Notes under the pieces: model-generated
Databases searched by the model: none
What the model saw: only the letters and a program-made list of their open reading frames with translations
Told to the model about the DNA's origin: nothing
Shown: in pieces, positions 43,612-53,321 of the stretch
Numbering within the stretch: position 1 is the stretch's first letter
Layout of the letters: each line of letters opens with the position of its first letter
From: an uncultured Aquimarina sp.
Lineage (GTDB): Bacteria; Bacteroidota; Bacteroidia; Flavobacteriales; Flavobacteriaceae
Assembly: GCA_947500545.1 (NCBI GenBank)
Contig: CANMSO010000007.1
Coordinates: forward strand, 186,001-250,000
Direction of reading: 5' to 3'
DNA length: 64,000 nt
Program-made: the position numbers and the translations under genes

Positions 43612-46551
43612 TTAAAACCGTATAATATAATCGGTGAGATTTACAGAAGTATCCAGATTCATTTTTTTTCTAACCCTGAATCTTAAGGATTCAACTCCTC
43701 TATATGAAATACCCATTAATGGGGCAATCTCTTTACTGGATAAGTTTAATTTTAGATAAGCACATAATCGTATTTCTCTATGACTTAAATCTGGATATTC
43801 CTCCTTCAATCGTTCTAAAGAGTTGTCATGAATTTGATTAAAATGTGTTTCAAAATGTTTCCAATTGGTGTCTCCTTTTATTTGATCTTCTAATACTTTT
43901 AAAGTATCCCGAAGTTGTTTTCTGATTCTTCCTTCGGACTCATTATAAATCTCATCTAAAGATTTCTTTAGTTGCAGTAATTGATTGTCTATTTGTACGG
44001 TTTGCATAGCTGAGGATGCAAGTTCTTTGTTTCTGGATTCAAGATTTTCTTTAAGGAATTTATTGTCTTTTTTGATTTTCTCATTCTTGGCTTTAAGCCT
44101 CTTTTCTTCAAACTTTATTTTTTGCAGCTCAATCTCCCTTTTGTGTGTGATTTTTAATTTTTCAACACTTTTTTTACGTTGATCATTCTTGATCCTAATA
44201 AAAGAGTAAAGAGCAAGAATTAATAATACAAAATAGACAATAAACATTGGTATCGATTTATACCAAGGCGGTTTGATTTCAAATTTGAAAGCGGTTTCTT
44301 TTCCAATTTTATTATATACATTTTTTGCTCTAACCTTAAACGTATATTCCCCAGAAGGTAGAAAGTTGTATTCTTTATGTGTTTTAGCATCCCAGGTTGA
44401 CCAATCTTCATCTAAACCTTCTAAATAAGTTTGGTATGTTACAGAGCTTGGATGTTCATAAAAGGGAGCTACAAATGAAAAGTTTAACTTATTTGAATTG
44501 AAAGGCACAGGTTTAAATATAGAATCTTTTCTTATGTCAGTAACATAATCAACCACATTACCATATACGATAGAGTCTTTGATTTTTACATTTCTTAATA
44601 ATGTATTAAGTTCTTTGTTATAGTCCAGATTAGAATCTTCTTGATATATAATTAATCCGTTTTTAGAAGTGAAACCTAAGTCGCCATTTTTAAAGGTTAT
44701 AAATTTTTCAAATGCCGGTATAAGCTGATTTTTTAGCCGTTGAAACGGCACACGCTGGGTAGAATGATCTCCGTTTGGTGTGAATTTTATAATTCCTATG
44801 TCATCATCTCTATCATATCCTTGAATAAAGAGAACTTCATTTTCTGAAACGCTAGTCAACCTTCGTACCAGGTTGTGATTTGTTAATATGCTGGTATATT
44901 TGCTGTTAACAACCATAGAGTCAGTTTTCTCATCATGATTATATACTCCTAATTGTGTGCCAAATAACTGAGAGTCATTTGTTTTTAGCAAACTAATAAA
45001 TAGATTACCAGGAAATCCTTTTTGCTGATCATAAAGAGTGGTTTTAATTATTTCATTATAACCTTGATCTATACTTAAACGAAAAATGCCTTTATATCCA
45101 TGTGATATCCATAGTTTATTATTAACTCCAAATGCTACTTCTCTTGCTGTTTCATTAAAACCTTTGATTACATTTCTTAATTTCCAAGTGCCATTATTCT
45201 TTTCATACACTACTAAACCAGTATATGTTCCTTGCAGGATTAGATTTTTATTATCCGGTATTTTTACAAAATTCCATCCTCCTTTAATTTCGCTTATGGG
45301 TTCAATTTTGCTATTTTGAAAGATAAAGGACCCATTATGAGCTCCGATAAATAATGTATTATCGATAACAGATAAATTCCATACTTGTCCTTCTATTCCC
45401 GGAATTTGTTTGAACGCATTAGTATAGTTACCAGGAGGCCATTTACAATAATATAAACCATTTGATGTAGCTACAAACAATGTGTCATTGTGCTTTTTTA
45501 CATCATATGTAGAACCATATATTCCATCATCTTCTGATAATGTGTGAAAAGGAGATTTTAGCTCTACATAGCTTATGCTTCCTTCTAGAGTTATCCATAA
45601 ATTTTCAGAGCCATCAATATATAAGTCTAGTATAGTGTTACTTAGTAGTTCGTTATCTCGATTAAGTTTTTGAAGAAGATTACCTTTCTTATCTAAAAAC
45701 AGAACACCATTATTGGTTGTTCCAATACAATATACATTATTACTTAAAAGAATTGCAGAGGATATATTGATGCTTGAAAGATCGAAGTATTTCTTATTTC
45801 CCCATTGTTTTAGAGTATCGTTTTCTAATAACTGAATGCCATTTTTAGCCGTAACAATTAAAAATGAATTTCTACCATAAGGAAGTATTCTGTCTACTGT
45901 GTAATTAGAAAGTAACGTAGAGGAATATGCTTGTTTGATTTGGCTGTCACCAAGAATATTGATGTTATCAGAGTTATCTATAAAATAAAGCTTGTTATTG
46001 ATTTTTGCAACATACTTTACCCCATTACTAGCGGCTACGCATTGGATCTTATTTTTTAAAATATCATATTTTATAAACTGGTCATTGGTACAGAAATAAA
46101 TAACATTCTGAATTTCAAAAATCCCCCAGACTTGCGAAAAATTGATACAACTATCAGGTAACAGTTCATTTAAGGAAACATAGTAGATTTGATCAAAAAT
46201 ATTTTTTGCCGTATATCCTATTTCATTATTACTACCTACATAAACTCTTGACCCGTATGATAATAAAGAACTTATTGGAGAACGATTTTTTGGTTGTAAA
46301 AGAATTTTCCATGTATTGCCAGTAAATTCTAACAACCCATATTCATTAGCAAAGTATATTAGCCCTTGCGAATCTTGTGTGATGTCAAAAGTTTTTGGAG
46401 CCGCTTTGCCTATATCGTTGTTTGAGTAATTTCTAACCTCAGAAACTTTTTTCCACTCTTCTTGCGCACCCAGATAGGAAATAGAGAAAAATGTCAGGAG
46501 CACAGATGCTACAAGATATTGTATTGTTATTTTGGCTAGTGACGAATGCAT
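43612..46551 (-). CDS. Transmembrane sensor regulator: propeller, Y_Y_Y, TM, coiled coil, LuxR-type HTH
   Basis: 979 residues. Signal/anchor 1-29; periplasmic beta-propeller repeats resembling those of hybrid two-component systems (DSQGLIYFANEYGLLEF, DGSENLWITLEGSISYVEL); a triple-tyrosine-type domain before a membrane helix at about 760-785 (MFIVYFVLLILALYSF); a charged coiled coil to about 900; and a C-terminal HTH (LSHREIRLCAYLKLNLSSKE, IAPLMGISYRGVESLRFRVR). There is no histidine kinase or receiver, so ligand binding outside must reach DNA directly through the membrane. The neighbouring GH26 giant is its likely target. Confidence 0.88.
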   Translation of the reverse strand: MHSSLAKITIQYLVASVLLTFFSISYLGAQEEWKKVSEVRNYSNNDIGKAAPKTFDITQDSQGLIYFANEYGLLEFTGNTWKILLQPKNRSPISSLLSYGSRVYVGSNNEIGYTAKNIFDQIYYVSLNELLPDSCINFSQVWGIFEIQNVIYFCTNDQFIKYDILKNKIQCVAASNGVKYVAKINNKLYFIDNSDNINILGDSQIKQAYSSTLLSNYTVDRILPYGRNSFLIVTAKNGIQLLENDTLKQWGNKKYFDLSSINISSAILLSNNVYCIGTTNNGVLFLDKKGNLLQKLNRDNELLSNTILDLYIDGSENLWITLEGSISYVELKSPFHTLSEDDGIYGSTYDVKKHNDTLFVATSNGLYYCKWPPGNYTNAFKQIPGIEGQVWNLSVIDNTLFIGAHNGSFIFQNSKIEPISEIKGGWNFVKIPDNKNLILQGTYTGLVVYEKNNGTWKLRNVIKGFNETAREVAFGVNNKLWISHGYKGIFRLSIDQGYNEIIKTTLYDQQKGFPGNLFISLLKTNDSQLFGTQLGVYNHDEKTDSMVVNSKYTSILTNHNLVRRLTSVSENEVLFIQGYDRDDDIGIIKFTPNGDHSTQRVPFQRLKNQLIPAFEKFITFKNGDLGFTSKNGLIIYQEDSNLDYNKELNTLLRNVKIKDSIVYGNVVDYVTDIRKDSIFKPVPFNSNKLNFSFVAPFYEHPSSVTYQTYLEGLDEDWSTWDAKTHKEYNFLPSGEYTFKVRAKNVYNKIGKETAFKFEIKPPWYKSIPMFIVYFVLLILALYSFIRIKNDQRKKSVEKLKITHKREIELQKIKFEEKRLKAKNEKIKKDNKFLKENLESRNKELASSAMQTVQIDNQLLQLKKSLDEIYNESEGRIRKQLRDTLKVLEDQIKGDTNWKHFETHFNQIHDNSLERLKEEYPDLSHREIRLCAYLKLNLSSKEIAPLMGISYRGVESLRFRVRKKMNLDTSVNLTDYIIRF

Positions 46552-46724
46552 TTAGATGTTTTACAACAATCTTCTTTTTTTGTTAAAAATATGTCAAATT
46601 AGTAAATAATCAACGAAAAGAAAAGAAATGTATCATTCGCTCTTTTACAGATTGTAATTAAATTATAAGTCGTTAGAGGTTTTTGCCAAAAACTGTAGGG
46701 TATTCAGATAGGAGACTGTAAACG

Positions 46725-46736
46725 AAAACGTTTGAG
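46725..46736 (+). promoter_or_regulatory. Candidate LacI-type operator between the divergent sensor regulators
   Basis: AAAACGTTTGAG with the AAACGTTT palindrome also found before susC. In the same 338-bp gap two ACTGTA repeats lie 23 bp apart (46692 and 46715); the first is part of AAAACTGTAG, shared with the GH26 upstream element. The rest of the gap is AT-rich without an ORF. Confidence 0.35.
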
Positions 46737-46889
46737 TGATTTTCTTATTTCTAAATTAATTATAATTTCTAAAAATCTATATCTCGAACAGGATATTACG
46801 GTAATTGTACTTGTTTAGAAAATTAAGGAGATCTCATGTTGAATTAATAATTTGTATTATTGTAATGGTAATATATTTCCTTTTGTTAA

Positions 46890-49694
46890 TTGAGAATCAA
46901 TAAAGTAATATCTTTTCTTCTTGTTATTCTTTTCTGTGCTCTTGCTAAAGCACAGGAGTTGCCTCCTATACAAAAATTTTCCCCAAAGGACTATAATGGC
47001 GAAAACCAAAATTGGTCAATTTCTCAATCTTTAGATAAATTGATTTATGTTGCTAATAATAAAGGATTATTAGAGTTTAATGGTGCTAGTTGGAAACTTT
47101 ATCCTTCTCCAAATGGGAGTATCATGAGATCAGTTCATGTCGTCAATGATCGTGTTTATACAGGTTGTTTTAAGGAGTTTGGTTATTGGCAGAAAAATAA
47201 TTTAGGAATTTTAAACTATACTTCTTTATCTAAACAAGTAGATATTAAATTAGTAGAAGATGAAGAGTTTTGGAATATTATCAATATAGATGATTGGGTA
47301 GTTTTTCAATCTTTAAAGCGTATCTACATTTACAATGTTAGTAACAAATCTGTAAATGTTATAGGGTCAAATGATATTATTACCAAAATGTTTAAGGTTG
47401 ACCAGAGTATATATTTCCAAAGAATTAACCAAGGAATATTTAAAATTGAATATGGAGAGAGTTTTTTGACTTTTGATGATGATGTAGTAAAGAATAATGA
47501 AGTAATTAATATTTTTAAAAGTGGGAAAGAGCTATTAATACTAACTCGGGACAATGGTTTTTATATTACGAAAAATAATTCACTGGTAAAATATGATAAA
47601 ATTTCAAATGAGTTATTAGAGAAAGTTAGCGTTTATGATGGTATCAGATTAAAAGATAAAAGTTTTGCTTTAGGAACCATATCTCATGGTTTAATTCACC
47701 TTAATGAAAAAGGAGAACTGTTATCTAATATAGATCAAAACAAGGGGCTATCAAATAATACAGTTTTATCACTTTTTGAAGATAGAGATAGTAATATTTG
47801 GCTGGGTCTTGATAATGGAATCAATTACATAAATATTAATTCACCATTTAGGATATACAATGATAATAAAGGAGTTTTAGGAAGTGTATATGCATCTGCG
47901 ATTAGTAATGGTATGCTATACTTAGGTACTAATCAAGGCTTATTTTATAAAGAGCTTGAAAGTAATGATGATTTCAATTTTATTAAGGGTACAGAGGGAC
48001 AGGTATGGTGTTTAAAAGAGATTGATAGAACATTATTTTGTGGACATAATTCTGGAACATATATAATTGAAGGCAATCAAGGAAAAAAAATATCAGATAT
48101 TCAAGGAACCTGGGATGTAAATAAATTTGATGATAAGCCTAATTTTCTTCTCCAGGCAAATTACGATGGTATATATGTTCTGGAAAAAACAAATAATGCC
48201 TGGCGATTGAAAAATAAGATTAAAGGATTTAACAATTCATCTAGATATTTTGAAACACTGGGAAATGAAATTTTTGTAAATCATGAATACAACGGCGTAT
48301 ACAAAGTAAAAGTAGATAGTACTTTTTCTAATGCAGAAAGTGTTTTTATTGATTCATTAATTAAAGGTGCAAATTCTGGAATCATAAAGTATAATGGAGA
48401 TTTGTTGTATGCTTATAAAAATGGGATCCTTAAATATAACCACACTAATAAGAAGTTTGTTAAAGACAGTGTTTTAAGTAATGTATATAGCGAAGATGAA
48501 TACGTTTCTGGAAAATTAATATTAGATGAGGAGAGCAATAATCTATGGATTTTTACAAAATCTAATATAAATTATATCTCTCCGGGAGGATTAACGAATA
48601 TTCCAAAAATTAAGAGCATACCTTTAACCAAAGAATTGAGAAATGGTACTCTTGGCTATGAAAATATAATACGACTTAATGATGAGAGTAGATATTTGGT
48701 GGGGACCACATCAGGGTATATAACTATTGATATAAACGAGCTAAAAACCAAGAAATTTCAAGTTCATATTGGTAGTATTAAGAAAGGAAGAAATGAAAAA
48801 AGTAAGAGCTTACTTGATAAAAAAATAAATGGCGATTTTAGAACTAATGAAAATAACCTTGAATTTTCTTTCTATGCTCCAGAATTCAATAAGTGCATAA
48901 ACACTCAATATCAATATCAACTCAAGGGAATTTATAATGATTGGAGTGATTGGTCAGAACATTCATATGTGTTTTTTGAAAACCTTCCTTTTGGTGATTA
49001 TACATTTAGTGTGAGAGCAAAAATAGGAAATGTCATTTCTAGTAATGTTGTTTCATATTCTTTTAATATAGCAAAGCCATGGTATATTTCAAATCTACTG
49101 TTAGCTGTTTATGCTTTAGCTATTATTTTGTTTTCTGTTTTTATGCATAACATGTATAAAAGATATTACAATAAAGAACAAAAAAAATTAATAGAGAAGA
49201 ATAAGCGTGAGTTAGAATTTACAAAGGTTCAAAACGAAAAAGAAATTATTAGAATCAAAAATGAACAACTAAAGCAAGAATTTAAAAGTAAGAGTAAAGA
49301 ATTAGCAGCTTCTACCATAGACATTGCAAAAAAGAATGAATTATTAACACAAATCAAAAATCACCTTACCAAGGTTTCAGATCAAAGTTCTGTTAAACCT
49401 GTTATAAATATTATAGATAAAAATTTAGATCATAATGATAATTGGGAGTTTTTTAAGGAGGCATTTAATAATGTAGATAGAAAATTTTTAAAAAAGCTAA
49501 AGAAGACGCACCCTGATTTGTCTCCTAATGATCTAAAGCTTTGTGCATATTTACGTCTTAATTTATCATCAAAAGAAATAGCTCCACTATTCAATATATC
49601 TGCAAGAAGTGTTGAAATTAAGCGTTACAGACTTCGAAAAAAACTAAATCTGCAACACGAAGAAAACCTGGTAAATTACATTCTTCAATTATAA
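46890..49694 (+). CDS. Transmembrane sensor regulator with LuxR-type HTH, TTG start
   Basis: 934 residues, paralogous to the divergent 43612 gene: signal peptide 1-22 (LVILFCALAKAQ), propeller repeats, triple-tyrosine domain (YQYQLKGIYNDWSDWSEHSY), membrane helix about 730-752, coiled coil, and HTH at about 872-934 (LSPNDLKLCAYLRLNLSSKE, IAPLFNISARSVEIKRYRLR). An in-frame TAA directly precedes codon 1, and the signal peptide needs this N-terminus, so the start must be TTG at 46890. Expected to activate the beta-glucan cluster starting at 50041 on sensing its oligosaccharide. No kinase domain. Confidence 0.88.
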   Translation: MRINKVISFLLVILFCALAKAQELPPIQKFSPKDYNGENQNWSISQSLDKLIYVANNKGLLEFNGASWKLYPSPNGSIMRSVHVVNDRVYTGCFKEFGYWQKNNLGILNYTSLSKQVDIKLVEDEEFWNIINIDDWVVFQSLKRIYIYNVSNKSVNVIGSNDIITKMFKVDQSIYFQRINQGIFKIEYGESFLTFDDDVVKNNEVINIFKSGKELLILTRDNGFYITKNNSLVKYDKISNELLEKVSVYDGIRLKDKSFALGTISHGLIHLNEKGELLSNIDQNKGLSNNTVLSLFEDRDSNIWLGLDNGINYININSPFRIYNDNKGVLGSVYASAISNGMLYLGTNQGLFYKELESNDDFNFIKGTEGQVWCLKEIDRTLFCGHNSGTYIIEGNQGKKISDIQGTWDVNKFDDKPNFLLQANYDGIYVLEKTNNAWRLKNKIKGFNNSSRYFETLGNEIFVNHEYNGVYKVKVDSTFSNAESVFIDSLIKGANSGIIKYNGDLLYAYKNGILKYNHTNKKFVKDSVLSNVYSEDEYVSGKLILDEESNNLWIFTKSNINYISPGGLTNIPKIKSIPLTKELRNGTLGYENIIRLNDESRYLVGTTSGYITIDINELKTKKFQVHIGSIKKGRNEKSKSLLDKKINGDFRTNENNLEFSFYAPEFNKCINTQYQYQLKGIYNDWSDWSEHSYVFFENLPFGDYTFSVRAKIGNVISSNVVSYSFNIAKPWYISNLLLAVYALAIILFSVFMHNMYKRYYNKEQKKLIEKNKRELEFTKVQNEKEIIRIKNEQLKQEFKSKSKELAASTIDIAKKNELLTQIKNHLTKVSDQSSVKPVINIIDKNLDHNDNWEFFKEAFNNVDRKFLKKLKKTHPDLSPNDLKLCAYLRLNLSSKEIAPLFNISARSVEIKRYRLRKKLNLQHEENLVNYILQL

Positions 49695-49822
49695 ATACCA
49701 ATACAGATAGAATTAATACCTATACATTACCTATACAATTTAATGTTATAAGCTTTTTTAACTATTGTTTAATGTGTTTTATTGAAACCTTTAAACCGCG
49801 GGCCTTAAAGTGTTAATAATGC

Positions 49823-49873
49823 AAAAAAACACCTCTTTTATTGCGATGTATGTTTTTTGTTGAGGTATTTTTT
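49823..49873 (+). terminator. Stem-loop terminator after the 46890 regulator
   Basis: AAACACCTC pairs with GAGGTATTT (one wobble) around a loop of about 26 nt, followed by more T. The rest of the 346-bp gap to 50041 is AT-rich and probably contains the promoter of the glucan cluster; I see no ORF in it. Confidence 0.55.
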
Positions 49874-50040
49874 ATGGATCTCATAGTTTTTTAAAATAAG
49901 TTTATCCTGTCAACATAGACATATAACAAAACACAATCAGTCACTTAATTCAAGAAGGTCATGCTAAAAAGTATTTGGGGCGAATACAGCAAAAAAAGTT
50001 TCTTCACATTTTTTACGGTCATTCTTAAAATCAATACACA

Positions 50041-53000
50041 ATGGGAACTAATTTTCTAAAATTAATACTTTTCTTGTTTACAATAATTGGGGTTGCACAG
50101 ACTGATCAGGTTTCAATAGTGAATAATGATCAAGGAGTGAAATTAGTAGTAAACGGAAAAGATTTCATGGTCAATGGGGTGAATTGGGATTATGTTCCAA
50201 TTGGCTCTACAATAACAGATTCCGGAATTTGGGGAAAGTCCGATGATATAATCAAAGCGGCTATAGATGGCGAAATGCCCTTATTAAGGAATATGGGGGT
50301 TAATGCCATTCGTACTTATAACCTTAAGCCAAAGTGGATTAAATACATCTATGAAAATTATGGTATTTACACTATGCTCAACATTACTTTTGGGGCCTAT
50401 GGACTCACCATAAACGGGGCTTGGGTGCCACAAACCGATTATGCTGATCCAGATACAAGACAAGTCTTAATGAAAGAAGCCAGAGATATGGCTGCCACTT
50501 ACAAAAATACACCAGGTCTGTTGTTATACATGATTGGTAACGAAAATAATTACCATTTATCATGGACAGGAGCAGAAACCGAAGATATTCCAATTAATGA
50601 TACTAGTTCAGGAATTAGACTTGCAGCTCATGCATTGTATAAAGCATTTAATGATGCTGCTAAAGAAGTAAAAGCTATTGATCAATCACATCCAGTAGCT
50701 ATATGTAATGGTGATCTGTTATATGCAGACATAGTAAAAGAAGAATGTACTGACATTGATATTTATGGTACTAATATGTATCGTGGTATTTCCTTTGGAG
50801 ATGCTTTTCAAAGAGTTAGAGATGAACTAGGCTTACCAATTCTTTTTGCAGAGTTTGGTGGGGATGCATTCAACGCAAGAGATAATCAAGAAGATCAATA
50901 CTCTCAGGCGTACTATAACCTTGGAAATTGGAAAGAAATTTATGAAAATGCTGCTGGACTTGGAAATGCAAATAATTCTATAGGTGGTTTCACCTTTCAA
51001 TTTAGTGATGGTTGGTGGAAGTATAAGCAGACCGAAAACTTAGATGTTCATGATAATGCCGCTTCTTGGTCTAATGGTGGGTATAACAGAGATCAAGCAA
51101 AAAAGGATGATAATAATATGAATGAAGAGTGGTTTGGTATCTGTGCCAAAGGACCAACTAACGAAAGAGGACTCTACGAATTATATCCACGTGCTGCTTA
51201 TTACGCCTTAAAAGAAGCTCATCTGCTTAATCCATATGATGAAGGAATGACACTTGATTTTATGGATAATTATTTTGACAACATTCAAATAATGGATGCT
51301 ATGTTAAGAGCACGAGGAGATAAAGCTGCATTAGAAGCTGAGAGTGGGGGAAAAATAAGATTAAGTCAGCTAAGAGCAGAATTCACTACGTATAATACCG
51401 GGGGAGAATTAATCACAACTCCAGATAATGAAGATCCAAATGCAAATGTATTTCCAAACCAACTAGGTTTTGATCATATGCAATCTTATTACATAGGCGT
51501 AGAAGGAAGACCTACACCCAGTATGAGAGCCAATGTTAATTTTAATATTCTTGGTAATGTTGCTGAGAATCCCATTAATGAATTATTTTATGAAAGTGTA
51601 GGTAGACCAGTTGTAGTTCAAGGCGTAGAAGGAGGAAATGATTTAGATGTTGAAATAGCTGATTTTAATAGACTACGTGTTTATAATGCAGAATACGAAT
51701 GGAATACTAAAATTGCCGATATAAAAGGATTCTATAGAACCGGGCATTACCATTGGGGCTATGAAGGTGATTTCTTTGGTTTGTATCCCGAAGCTAACTA
51801 CGGGCCAAACTTGGATATTTATAATGGTGAAATTTTAGGCATGGAGATAAATGGTAAAGGCAGTCTAAACGGTTTGAAAGCCGCATTCGGTCCTCAAATA
51901 TGGTGGGGAGCTAACCCTACAGCATTACTAAAGTATAGTACCAAAATAAAAAAATTCGATATCACAGGTATTTACCATAGAGATTTCGAGACGGATATAT
52001 CATTAGATGAAACTGGGAGTCGTGTCTTGGATGCAAATCAAGTAAGAAGTGGTGTAATTCCACCTTGGCCTACAGAGAGAGCTACGTTAGTTGTAGATAG
52101 AGACTTTGGTGCGTTTGGGGTTACACTCGGAGGGATATGGGCAGGTAGTCCACTAAACGATATTGCATATCAAGATGTAAGAGGTGAATCAGGAAATTAT
52201 ATAGTATATGAGGATAAGGTAAATAGTGACGATAATTGGGGAGGGAAGGCAAGAATTACATTTTCAAAAGGAAAGTTTAATTGGTATGCTCAAGGCGCTG
52301 CTACTGGATTGGTAGCGAATGGTGGAGCAGATCAAACACAATCATTTGCAGGATGGAAACTAAGAGATAATGGAAGTGGAAACCAAAATAGTTTTCTAAC
52401 AGGTTTTACTTATACTTTAGGAGATTGGCAAATAGCTCCTAATTTTTTATGGCAAGAGCCGTTAGTAGATGCAATACCAAATGATGCTGGTGGAACTGCA
52501 AGATTAAGAAACATACTTGCAGATCCTTTTGTAGTAAGAGCGAACAGAAAAACAACAGCCGCAGAATTATTGTTTACCTATGACCCAACACCCGGATCAT
52601 GGTTCTACGCATGGGATAGTGATAGATCTGAAGATGCTAAACTTGCGTTTAATTTTGGATTCGTGTACTGGCATCTTCCAACGACTATGGATGCACATAT
52701 CGGGTTTTTTGCCGATCGTACCATATTTGCGTTTCCTAATTCTGTGCCCGCTAAAGATTTATGGGAAGCTAATTCACGGATTGTATCTAAAATAAGCCCG
52801 GATCTAGCCTTAATAGCTAAATTATTTGCAGGTAATGGTCAAGCAAATGGTAGCGACTCTAGAGAAATTGATAGAATTGGAGGGGATATTCGTGTTATCT
52901 ACAACAAGTGGAAGTTCCAACATACTTTTCAAATAAACGATTGGGGACCGTATGATTATCACCGAGATTTCAACCTAACCTATCCAGTACAATTAATGTT

Positions 53001-53226
53001 AGATATATCGACATCTATTGGTAAACCAGATTGGTTTGTTCTACCCACTACTAGAATCGGGATTCGGGGCACTTGGCGTTCATTAAATGAGTTTTCTCCT
53101 CGTTACGCGCCATTAGCGGTATCACCAAACACATTTCCGCCAGAACCTATATTAAGCCCTGTGGGATTTGATGATGGTAACGAATGGGAGATAAGAACAT
53201 ATGTACACATTAACATAGGAAAATAA
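50041..53226 (+). CDS. Clan GH-A glycosidase fused to a predicted outer-membrane beta-barrel
   Basis: 1061 residues. Signal peptide 1-20; catalytic TIM barrel about 25-395 with E168 in MIGNENN and E271 in LFAEFGG as probable acid/base and nucleophile, GH2-TIM/GH72-like. A helical linker lies at about 400-440. From about 455 to the end, amphipathic strands with aromatic girdles alternate with polar turns (VTLGGIWAGSPLND, FLTGFTYTLGDWQIAPNFLW, RIGIRGTWRSLNE), closing with RTYVHINIGK. This half looks like an outer-membrane barrel. The arrangement would tether the enzyme at the outer membrane, perhaps over its own pore. First gene of the glucan cluster, facing away from regulator 46890. Confidence 0.7.
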   Translation: MGTNFLKLILFLFTIIGVAQTDQVSIVNNDQGVKLVVNGKDFMVNGVNWDYVPIGSTITDSGIWGKSDDIIKAAIDGEMPLLRNMGVNAIRTYNLKPKWIKYIYENYGIYTMLNITFGAYGLTINGAWVPQTDYADPDTRQVLMKEARDMAATYKNTPGLLLYMIGNENNYHLSWTGAETEDIPINDTSSGIRLAAHALYKAFNDAAKEVKAIDQSHPVAICNGDLLYADIVKEECTDIDIYGTNMYRGISFGDAFQRVRDELGLPILFAEFGGDAFNARDNQEDQYSQAYYNLGNWKEIYENAAGLGNANNSIGGFTFQFSDGWWKYKQTENLDVHDNAASWSNGGYNRDQAKKDDNNMNEEWFGICAKGPTNERGLYELYPRAAYYALKEAHLLNPYDEGMTLDFMDNYFDNIQIMDAMLRARGDKAALEAESGGKIRLSQLRAEFTTYNTGGELITTPDNEDPNANVFPNQLGFDHMQSYYIGVEGRPTPSMRANVNFNILGNVAENPINELFYESVGRPVVVQGVEGGNDLDVEIADFNRLRVYNAEYEWNTKIADIKGFYRTGHYHWGYEGDFFGLYPEANYGPNLDIYNGEILGMEINGKGSLNGLKAAFGPQIWWGANPTALLKYSTKIKKFDITGIYHRDFETDISLDETGSRVLDANQVRSGVIPPWPTERATLVVDRDFGAFGVTLGGIWAGSPLNDIAYQDVRGESGNYIVYEDKVNSDDNWGGKARITFSKGKFNWYAQGAATGLVANGGADQTQSFAGWKLRDNGSGNQNSFLTGFTYTLGDWQIAPNFLWQEPLVDAIPNDAGGTARLRNILADPFVVRANRKTTAAELLFTYDPTPGSWFYAWDSDRSEDAKLAFNFGFVYWHLPTTMDAHIGFFADRTIFAFPNSVPAKDLWEANSRIVSKISPDLALIAKLFAGNGQANGSDSREIDRIGGDIRVIYNKWKFQHTFQINDWGPYDYHRDFNLTYPVQLMLDISTSIGKPDWFVLPTTRIGIRGTWRSLNEFSPRYAPLAVSPNTFPPEPILSPVGFDDGNEWEIRTYVHINIGK

Positions 53227-53231
53227 TACCA

Positions 53232-53294
53232 TGAAATGAGCCATTACTATTGGTTGATACCAACTGAAATGTTCAATGGCGAATTCCATCTGAC
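53232..53294 (+). repeat. Intercistronic repeated element, copy 1
   Basis: TGAAATGAGCCATT followed after about 32 nt by GGCGAATTCCATCTGAC, in the spacer before the 53322 lipoprotein gene. The same two blocks at the same spacing precede the 55755 lipoprotein gene. Confidence 0.5.
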
Positions 53295-53321
53295 AACTAA
53301 AAAAACAATAAAAAAGAACAG

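Noticed and set aside
43612..46551. Hybrid two-component system (HTCS)
   Set aside because: Propeller and triple-tyrosine parts match, but there is no histidine kinase, ATPase or receiver domain, and the HTH is LuxR-like rather than AraC-like.
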